A stretch of 64,000 nt of DNA, taken from Rhodanobacteraceae bacterium (GTDB taxonomy: Bacteria; Pseudomonadota; Gammaproteobacteria; Xanthomonadales; Rhodanobacteraceae). The stretch covers positions 1 through 64,000 of the forward strand of contig JAACZU010000004.1 of the NCBI GenBank assembly GCA_009996615.1, given 5' to 3'. The position numbers and the translations under genes were made by a program. The notes beneath the pieces were generated by a model. It ran no database searches. It saw nothing but the letters and a program-made list of their open reading frames with translations, and was not told the DNA's origin. Positions 58,411-64,000 of this stretch are shown piece by piece (positions within the stretch are counted from its first letter, which is position 1; each line of letters begins with the position of its first letter).

Positions 58411-58821
58411 ATGCCGACCGCCTCCGCCGCCGTCCTGACCGCCCTGATCGCCTGGGCGCTGCTGCTGCTCGTGTGGATGGAAGTGCTGCGCAGCCGGCTC
58501 GTGCTGGCCGGCACGGTCGCGGCCAACGCGTTCGCGCCCGACAACGCCGGCCTGTCGCCGTTCATGCAGCGCCTGGCACGCGCGCAGGCGAACTGCATCG
58601 AAGGCCTGCCGATCTTTGGCGGCCTGCTCGTCGTCGCGCTCGTGACCGAGCGCGCCGGCCTCACCGATCCGCTCGCGCCGTGGCTGCTCGGCGCACGCCT
58701 CGCGCAGTCGCTGATCCACCTCGCCTCGACCAGCGTCGTGGCGGTGAACCTGCGCTTCCTCGCCTTCGCCGTGCAGCTCGTGATCGCGCTGTGCTGGGCG
58801 TGGATGCTGCTGGCGATATAG
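58411..58821 (+). CDS. MAPEG family membrane protein
   Basis: The 136-residue protein has four hydrophobic helices and the MAPEG-type segment RLARAQANCIEGLPIFGGLLV, with ArgAla/GluAsn-type residues used to bind glutathione in eukaryotic members, followed by RLAQSLIHLASTS. Bacterial members are mostly uncharacterised. I use ATG 58411, which follows AGGGAG; an in-frame GTG lies at 58393. Confidence 0.87.
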   Translation: MPTASAAVLTALIAWALLLLVWMEVLRSRLVLAGTVAANAFAPDNAGLSPFMQRLARAQANCIEGLPIFGGLLVVALVTERAGLTDPLAPWLLGARLAQSLIHLASTSVVAVNLRFLAFAVQLVIALCWAWMLLAI

Positions 58822-58867
58822 CACGGGCGCGAGCGGCGCGATCGCGCCCCGCGCGCGTGCGGCTCGC

Positions 58868-61333
58868 TCAGATCGGCGCGCCCGGCGGCACCATCGGCAG
58901 CGGCCGCAGCGTGACCGACTTCGGATCGGCGAGGTACTTGCCGATCAGGTCCGCCGCCGCGGTGCGGCTGGCGGCGGCGCTGCCGCGGCCGGCATTCTTC
59001 GCCAGCCACGCCTGCCACTGGCGCAGCGATGCGCGCAGGTCCGCGTCGACCTGCGCGTGCAGCGCGCCGCCATCGAGCGCGTGCAGCAGCGCGTCGAGCA
59101 CGACCCAGTTCGCGGCAAGCTGCACCGCCTCGGCGCCGGGGCGGTTCATGGCAGCCGCGTCGCGCTGCCAGGTGCCGCGGAACGTCGCCTCGAGCAGGTC
59201 GGCGACGCCCGGCTCCCGCGCGTCGCGCGCGTGCTGCCAGGCGAGGCGGTTCAGGCGCTCGGGCGCGAACAGGAACTGCGTGGTCTGCGCGGCGGCGGCG
59301 CCGACCGCGGCGAGCGGATCGAACAACGGCCCGGCCTTGGTCGCGAAGTATTCGCGGCCGCGCGCGTAGTCGGCGCCGGGCGGCGTGACGAGGTCGAGCA
59401 CGTTGGCCGGCAGCGCGAGCTCATCGGCGCAGAGCGTGGCGACCAGGCGATCAAGCGCGGCACGCTGCGTCGCGGCCGGCACCGGCTGCGTGCCGGCCTG
59501 ACGGTCGGCCGCTGCCGAGTACGCATAGGCGGCGCCGCCGACGAGGCGCGCGACCGCCTCGGTCTGGTAGCGGTGCAGCAGGTACAGCGGCACCAGCCGC
59601 GCCTCGAGCTCGCCGGCCTGGCGCTCGGGCGGCAGCACGCCGATCGAGAAGCGCCCGAGCGCGGCGCGCCGCGCCGCGAGCAGCGCATCGAACGTCTTCA
59701 GCGTGTCCGGGCCGGAATCCCACAACAGGCCGTCCGGCTCGGCGTCGCCGGGGCTGCGCGCATCCGGATCGCTCATGTAGCGGAAGCCGGCCGCGGCGAT
59801 GTCCGCGCGCAGCTTCGCGAGCGATGCGGCTTCGCTGCCCGGCGCGAACTGGCCGTAGGCATGCGCGACGATGAAGTCGTCCCATGCGCCGACGCCGCTG
59901 CCGTAGGCGTGTTCGAGGCCGATCGTGCCGTCGGCCTTCAGCGTCAGCAGCGGATGCGGGTAGTCCATCACCGAGCCGTTGCCGTGCCGGCTGGCGGAGA
60001 AGTTGTGCGCGAAGCCGAGCGCATGGCCGACCTCGTGCGCGGCGAGCTGGCGCAGGCGCGCGAGCGCCATCTGCTCGGCCTCGCTCCTCAGTTCGGACGC
60101 GTTCGCCTTGTCGTACGGCGCGAGCAGCGTCTCGGCGATCAGGATGTCCTGGCGCACGCGCTGCGAGCCGAGCGTGACCGCGCCCTTGATGATCTCGCCG
60201 GTGCGCGGATCGACGATCGGCTGGCCGTACGACCAGCCGCGCGTGTGGCGGTGCGCCCAGGTGATGATGCTGTAGCGCACGTCCATCGGGTCGGCGCCTT
60301 CGGGCAGCAGCTCGACGCGGTAGGCGTCCTTGAAGCCGGCCTTCTCGAACGCGCTCTGCCACCAGTTCGCGCCTTCGAGCAGCGCCGAGCGCACCGGCTC
60401 GGGCGCGCCGCGGTCGACGTAGAACACGATCGGCTTCCTGACCGGGCTGTGCGCGGCGGTCGGGTCGGTCTTGTCGAGGCGGAAGCGCGGCTGGAAGCGG
60501 CGCTCGAGGCTCGCCGCGAGCGGCTGCGCGTAGTCGTACCAGCCCACACTCAAACCGCCCGAGGCCGGGTGGTACGCGCGCGGCGCATAGCCGGGCCCGG
60601 GCAGGCGCACGAAGCTGAGGTGCTGGCGCAGGGTCAGGCTTTCGGCGTCCATCGCGACGTCGCGCACGTACTGCGCCTCGCCCGGGCCCTTGAAGGTCAG
60701 CAGCGCCTCGAGCTCGGTGTTGTCCGGGAAGCTCTTCGCCTCGGCGAGCAGCGCCGCGCTGCGCTTGTCGTCGATCTCGTACTTGCCCTGCTTCGTCGCG
60801 GCGAGCCGGCGCGCGACGCCGTGGCGGTCGGAGGTCAGCAGCGGCGTCACGTCGACGAGCAGCTCGGCTTCGGCACCGCCGCGTTCGGCGACGATGTCGC
60901 CGGCCCACAACACCGATTCGGCGAACGCCTCGCGCACGCTGCGCGCCTCGTCGGGATTGGCCGACACGGCGCGGAACTTCGTGTTGGTCTCGACCAGCAG
61001 CAGGCGCGCGCCGACGCGGCGGAATTCGACCAGCTGCGCCTCGCCGCTCTGGCCGCGGTCGAGGCCGACGTCGTTGGAGCCGAGGCCCCACGGCAGCGAC
61101 GTGATCAGCAGGAACGGCGTGTCGAGCTCGCGCACGCCGAGCAGCACGCGGCCCTTCGCCTCGTCGCGGTAGAGGTCGAAGAAGCCGGCCGTGCGCGCCA
61201 TGCCGCGCGTGGCGGCGGCAAGCGCGGCCGGCGCAGCGACATCCGCCTTGGCCACCGGCGGCGGTGCCGCGGCGGCCGCACCCATCAACAGCATGCCCAG
61301 CACCACGCCGGCGATCCGCCCGTTGCCCGTCAT
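58868..61333 (-). CDS. Secreted zinc-dependent metalloprotease (DUF5117/DUF4953 type)
   Basis: The 821-residue protein starts at ATG 61333 with a signal peptide (MTGNGRIAGVVLGMLLMGAA). The N-terminal half carries GLGSNDVGLDRGQSGEAQLV, typical of this family. The catalytic site is HEVGHALGFAHN, an extended HExxHxxxxxH zinc motif with His433, Glu434, His437 and His443, as in metzincin-like enzymes. The downstream SVMDYPHP is the expected Met-turn. The substrate is unknown. An in-frame extension to 61390 lacks a signal and is rejected. Confidence 0.92.
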   Translation of the reverse strand: MTGNGRIAGVVLGMLLMGAAAAAPPPVAKADVAAPAALAAATRGMARTAGFFDLYRDEAKGRVLLGVRELDTPFLLITSLPWGLGSNDVGLDRGQSGEAQLVEFRRVGARLLLVETNTKFRAVSANPDEARSVREAFAESVLWAGDIVAERGGAEAELLVDVTPLLTSDRHGVARRLAATKQGKYEIDDKRSAALLAEAKSFPDNTELEALLTFKGPGEAQYVRDVAMDAESLTLRQHLSFVRLPGPGYAPRAYHPASGGLSVGWYDYAQPLAASLERRFQPRFRLDKTDPTAAHSPVRKPIVFYVDRGAPEPVRSALLEGANWWQSAFEKAGFKDAYRVELLPEGADPMDVRYSIITWAHRHTRGWSYGQPIVDPRTGEIIKGAVTLGSQRVRQDILIAETLLAPYDKANASELRSEAEQMALARLRQLAAHEVGHALGFAHNFSASRHGNGSVMDYPHPLLTLKADGTIGLEHAYGSGVGAWDDFIVAHAYGQFAPGSEAASLAKLRADIAAAGFRYMSDPDARSPGDAEPDGLLWDSGPDTLKTFDALLAARRAALGRFSIGVLPPERQAGELEARLVPLYLLHRYQTEAVARLVGGAAYAYSAAADRQAGTQPVPAATQRAALDRLVATLCADELALPANVLDLVTPPGADYARGREYFATKAGPLFDPLAAVGAAAAQTTQFLFAPERLNRLAWQHARDAREPGVADLLEATFRGTWQRDAAAMNRPGAEAVQLAANWVVLDALLHALDGGALHAQVDADLRASLRQWQAWLAKNAGRGSAAASRTAAADLIGKYLADPKSVTLRPLPMVPPGAPI

Positions 61334-61450
61334 CGTCTGTTCCCCATCGAAGGATTCAGTCGATTCTGCCCGGAACGCACGGCGGCGCACATGCCGAAAC
61401 TCCTGCCTCGCGCGGCCGCAGGCTGGACGGCCTCGGGCCGGCCGGGCGCT

Positions 61451-61544
61451 TCTGCCGGTCGCGCTGCGCGCGCCCAGCCTACGGGGATGTGCCTAAGGGC
61501 CCAACGCACATTTGCCGATCGCGCGGCGCGCGTCCAGCCTACGG
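61451..61544. repeat. Two direct copies of a 34 bp repeat overlapping a stop codon
   Basis: Copies at 61451-61484 and 61511-61544 share TCGCGC...GCGCGC and end in CCAGCCTACGG, 60 bp apart. The second copy covers the TAG stop of the cytochrome c gene (61539-61541). A related sequence lies near 92-112. Confidence 0.7.
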
Positions 61545-62357
61545 AGATCCGCGCTGCTGCTGCATCTGGCGCAGGTAGGCCAGCAGCGCGTCGAGGTCGG
61601 CGTCGGGCAGCACCTGCGCGTCGAACGCCGGCATGCGCGCCTGCGGCCAGTAGCGCAGCGACTGCGGGTCGCGGATGTAGGCGCGCAGGGTCGCCTCGCC
61701 GAAATACTCGAGCGGGCCGTGCGGCTGGTTCAGGTCGGGGCCGAGCTGCGCCCCACCCTGCCGGTTCAAGGTGTGGCAGGTCAGGCAGTGCTGGCGGAAC
61801 ACGGCAAAGCCGCGGCGTGCGGGACTGTCCTGCGGCACGCTCGCGTCCGGCAGCAGCGCCGGAAAACGCCGGCCGATATCGTCGACGAGGCGGATCGCGG
61901 CGACCTGGTAGGGCCACTGCTCGGGCGTGACACCGCCCGCGGCCGGGTCGGTCCAGACCAGGTAGAACGGCCCGGCGCTGCCAGCCTTGCCGCCGCCGAG
62001 CGACGGCCACGGCGCGGCCGGGTCCTCGACCGCCAGCCACGCGCGCGCACCGCGCGAGGCGAGCAGCGGCGCCGCGGCGAGTTCGGCGACGAAACCGTCG
62101 CTGGCGACGAACTGCACCTGCGCGTCGGCGGCGACGCCCGCCAGCAGCACGGCCAGCGGCAGCGCGCGATAGCGCATCGGCCGGCGGTAGGCGACATCGT
62201 GCGGAATCTCGATCGTGCGCGCGTCCGGATCGGCGAGCAGCGAGGCACTGTCGCGCTGGGTCGGGCCACTGCCCAGGTCCAGCGACAGGGTCGCGGCGTG
62301 CACGTGGCCGAGGCCGGTGAGCAGGAGGAGGATCACGAACACGCGCAAGCGATGCAT
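61539..62357 (-). CDS. Periplasmic c-type cytochrome
   Basis: The 272-residue protein has a signal peptide (MHRLRVFVILLLLTGLGHVHA). Residues about 30-150 form a domain with a molybdopterin-oxidoreductase-like character (ATLSLDLGSG, ALPLAVLLAG, GARAWLAVEDP). The C-terminal third is a monoheme cytochrome c with HCLTCHTLNRQGGAQLGPDL (Cys191, Cys194, His195) and a probable Met ligand in QARMPAFDAQVL. The N-terminal domain resembles the partner domain found with some c-type cytochromes in alcohol or sulfite oxidation, but the partner enzyme is not in the window. The stop codon is inside a repeat. Confidence 0.85.
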   Translation of the reverse strand: MHRLRVFVILLLLTGLGHVHAATLSLDLGSGPTQRDSASLLADPDARTIEIPHDVAYRRPMRYRALPLAVLLAGVAADAQVQFVASDGFVAELAAAPLLASRGARAWLAVEDPAAPWPSLGGGKAGSAGPFYLVWTDPAAGGVTPEQWPYQVAAIRLVDDIGRRFPALLPDASVPQDSPARRGFAVFRQHCLTCHTLNRQGGAQLGPDLNQPHGPLEYFGEATLRAYIRDPQSLRYWPQARMPAFDAQVLPDADLDALLAYLRQMQQQRGSP

Positions 62358-62408
62358 CGGGTGTACCTCGCCGGTGAGTTCAAGCGGCTGGAGCCGCGCT
62401 GCTTCAAG

Positions 62409-62487
62409 CCCTCCCCTTCAAGGGGAGGGTTGGGTGGGGATGGTGTTGATCCGGTAGCCGACAAGCATCGCGGCTGAAGCCGCTCCC
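62409..62487. repeat. Two dispersed repeats, one perfectly matching 47971-48007
   Basis: The 37 bp element at 62409-62445 is the exact reverse complement of 47971-48007. A family E REP lies at 62464-62487. They occupy the gap between lspA and the cytochrome gene. Confidence 0.88.
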
Positions 62488-62502
62488 GCGACGGAACCAG
62501 CG

Positions 62503-62994
62503 TTACGCCGCCGGCGCCTTCCTCGCGCCGAGGCCGAACACGACCAGCAGCACCGCGCCGACGCAGATCGCCGAGTCGGCGATGTTGAACGCCGGCCACG
62601 CCCACTCGCGGTAGTAAACCTGGATGAAGTCGGTGACGTGGCCGAAGCGCAGGCGGTCGATCAGGTTGCCGAGCGCGCCGCCGATGATCAGCGCCAGTGG
62701 CAGCGCGTTGCGCCAGTCGCCACGCGGCAGGCGCGCGAGCCACAACGCGAGTACCGCACTGACGCCGACCGCGAGCAGCGCGAACAGCCAGCGCTGCCAG
62801 CCGTCCTGGTCGGCGAGGAAGCTGAACGCGGCACCCGGATTGAACGCGAGCATCCAGTTGAGGAAGCCCGGGATCACCGCATGCGGCACGTACGGCTGCA
62901 GCTCGCTCAGCGCGAGATGCTTGGTCAGCTGGTCGAGGCCGATGACGAGCAGCGACAGCAGCAGCCAGGACAGGGCGTTGGGCTTGGGAGTCAT
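62503..62994 (-). CDS. lspA: Lipoprotein signal peptidase (signal peptidase II)
   Basis: LspA cleaves prolipoprotein signal peptides in the inner membrane. The 163-residue protein has four helices and the conserved boxes IGLDQLTKHL, AFNPGAAFSFL, GGALGNLIDRLRFGHVTDFI and AFNIADSAICVG. The catalytic aspartates are Asp122 and Asp140. I start at ATG 62994, which overlaps the stop of the upstream toxin gene by 4 nt. lspA normally follows ileS directly; here a toxin-antitoxin pair lies between them. Confidence 0.96.
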   Translation of the reverse strand: MTPKPNALSWLLLSLLVIGLDQLTKHLALSELQPYVPHAVIPGFLNWMLAFNPGAAFSFLADQDGWQRWLFALLAVGVSAVLALWLARLPRGDWRNALPLALIIGGALGNLIDRLRFGHVTDFIQVYYREWAWPAFNIADSAICVGAVLLVVFGLGARKAPAA

Positions 62995-63284
62995 GAACTG
63001 CGCTTCTGCCAATAGGTGGGTTCGCGGTGCAGATGTGCGACCGCGATCACGACGATTTCGTCATGCAGGCTTTGGTAGATCACGGCATACGGAAACCGGC
63101 GCATCCGGCAACGGCGGATCGAGCTGGAAAGCCGGTGCCAGGCATCGGGAAAATCGACGACTCGCTGGATCGCCTCCCAGACCGCATCGCGGAACTCGTC
63201 GCCGAGTCCTGCGCGCTCCCGGTTGTAGGCGAGCACCGCATCGCGCAACTCCTGCCGGGCGGGCAGCAGGAAGCGGACCTTCAA
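62991..63284 (-). CDS. RelE/ParE-type toxin
   Basis: The 97-residue protein has the ParE/RelE layout: MKVRFLLPARQELRDAVLAY, GLGDEFRDAVWEAIQRVVDFP, RRCRMRRFPYAVIYQSLHDE and IVVIAVAHLHREPTYW. The last segments are typical of plasmid-stabilisation toxins. It overlaps the antitoxin gene by 4 nt upstream and lspA by 4 nt downstream, so all three should be translated in a coupled way. Confidence 0.93.
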   Translation of the reverse strand: MKVRFLLPARQELRDAVLAYNRERAGLGDEFRDAVWEAIQRVVDFPDAWHRLSSSIRRCRMRRFPYAVIYQSLHDEIVVIAVAHLHREPTYWQKRSS

Positions 63285-63505
63285 ACCGGCTTTCCCAGTT
63301 CCGCAAACACCTGCCCTGCGTCGATGGCTTCGAGCTCGCCGCGGTGAAACGCAGCCATGCGGGCCTCGGCTTCACGCAGCCATGCCGCATCGATCGCCGC
63401 ATCCGGCGCATGCAGGCTCTCGAGCAGCTCGTCGGCCAGACCGGCCCGGTCCGCCGCCGGCAGCCGGATGGCCTGAAGCAACAGGTTTTTTGCCGATTCG
63501 CTCAT
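63281..63505 (-). CDS. Antitoxin, putative addiction-module component family
   Basis: The 74-residue protein matches the small addiction-module family: LLLQAIRLPAADRAGLADEL, LESLHAPDAAIDAAW, LREAEARMAAFHRGELEAI and DAGQVFAEL. It should bind and neutralise the RelE/ParE-type protein encoded next. ATG 63505 lies 22 bp after the ileS stop. A TATACT element 7 nt before the ATG may give it a separate leaderless transcript. Confidence 0.9.
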   Translation of the reverse strand: MSESAKNLLLQAIRLPAADRAGLADELLESLHAPDAAIDAAWLREAEARMAAFHRGELEAIDAGQVFAELGKPV

Positions 63506-63512
63506 GACGAGG

Positions 63513-63518
63513 AGTATA
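63513..63518 (-). promoter_or_regulatory. -10 element and inverted repeat before the antitoxin gene
   Basis: On the minus strand TATACT ends 7 nt before ATG 63505. It is part of GAGTA-N8-TACTC, an inverted repeat that could be an autoregulatory operator. It overlaps the ileS stop region. The -35 is not clear. Confidence 0.45.
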
Positions 63519-63527
63519 CGCGCGTAC

Positions 63528-64000
63528 TCAGAACCACTGCCGCTGCTCGCCCGCGCCGTCGACGTTCTCGACGCAGCGTCCGCACAGTTCCGGATGCTCG
63601 GCGTGGCTGCCGACGTCGGCGCGGTAATGCCAGCAGCGCACGCACTTCTGCGCCTCGCTCGGCGTCGCCGCGACCCACACCTGCGCGCCATCGAGGTCCA
63701 CGCCCTGCACGTCGGCGCGCTCGGTCGGGTCCGGCCGCACGGAAAGGTCGGCAAGGTCGAGCTTCGAAGTGATGAAGAAGAAGCGCAGCTCGTCGGCGAC
63801 CTCGGCATAGCGCGCGCGCGTCGCGTCGTCGGCGTGCACGACGACGTCGGCCTGCAGCGAGGCACCGATCGCGCCGTTCGCGCGCATGCCTTCGAGCAGG
63901 CGCGCCGCGCCGGCGCGGATCGCGAGCAGGTCGGCCCACCACTTGCGCTGCTCGGGCGAGCCCTGCGACGCGGACAGGCCGTCGTACCAGGTCTCGAACA
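63528..64000 (-). CDS. ileS: Isoleucyl-tRNA synthetase, C-terminal part (runs off the window)
   Basis: Only the last ~157 codons are inside the window; the gene continues beyond 64000. FETWYDGLSASQG and RKWWADLLAIRAGAARLLEG belong to the anticodon-binding region. The C-terminal zinc ribbon has four Cys in KCVRCWHYRADVG and ELCGRCVENV, as in the eubacterial IleS that carries this finger. The stop is TGA at 63528-63530. Confidence 0.95.
   Translation of the reverse strand, partial: FETWYDGLSASQGSPEQRKWWADLLAIRAGAARLLEGMRANGAIGASLQADVVVHADDATRARYAEVADELRFFFITSKLDLADLSVRPDPTERADVQGVDLDGAQVWVAATPSEAQKCVRCWHYRADVGSHAEHPELCGRCVENVDGAGEQRQWF

Noticed and set aside
61334..61390. An upstream extension of the metalloprotease reading frame.
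   Set aside because: It would bury the signal peptide that begins at 61333.

Overview
The window is a 64 kb piece of a GC-rich (roughly 70%) Gram-negative chromosome. The housekeeping genes are gammaproteobacterial (parC, xseA, mfd, hslO, ileS-lspA). The mix of a cbb3 oxidase cluster, an ECF sigma factor with a membrane Ser/Thr kinase, secreted beta-rich proteins carrying an IFK(D/N)GF(D/E) motif, and many small palindromic repeats points to the Xanthomonadales (Lysobacterales), probably Rhodanobacteraceae. That placement is inferred from style and gene content; no rRNA is present.

Layout. 1-2.6 kb: parC. 3-17.6 kb: two very large or large secreted mosaic proteins on the minus strand, each with its own terminator and a shared promoter box, flanking a plus-strand penicillin-acylase family enzyme and a 3 x 118 bp tandem repeat. 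17.9-21.9 kb: a UDP-glucuronate-type epimerase, a phospholipase D/cardiolipin-synthase-like protein and xseA. 22-29.2 kb: a minus-strand cassette, in transcription order ECF sigma factor, two paralogous secreted beta-helix proteins and a Ser/Thr kinase with a C-terminal repeat domain. 29.3-31.9 kb: a HigBA toxin-antitoxin pair, a lower-GC orphan reading frame and an aldehyde dehydrogenase in frame with it. 32-40 kb: a CPA2 antiporter, a PQQ dehydrogenase, a LytS/LytTR-type two-component pair, a CDF transporter, a GST and a YjbR-like protein. 40.2-46.9 kb: the cbb3 oxidase operon ccoNOQP, a small membrane protein, ccoI, ccoS and a TauE/SafE-type protein, mostly joined by 4-nt overlaps; ccoG is absent. 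47-52.4 kb: a membrane protein, a GNAT acetyltransferase and an RND pump with its adaptor. 52.6-58.8 kb: mfd, a frameshifted DUF4160 gene with DUF2442, hslO, a DUF985 cupin and a MAPEG protein. 58.9-64 kb: a zinc metalloprotease, a cytochrome c, and an ileS-antitoxin-toxin-lspA cluster.

Intergenic spaces are filled by at least six families of short palindromic repeats, often in inverted pairs. Several abut genes so closely that the repeat supplies the TAG stop codon. Several genes have a -10-like hexamer only 5-7 nt before the start codon, which suggests leaderless mRNAs.

The strongest candidates for undescribed biology are the sigma / beta-helix / kinase cassette, the mosaic surface proteins with split Ig-like domains and a recurring ~160-residue domain, and the toxin-antitoxin pair wedged between ileS and lspA.
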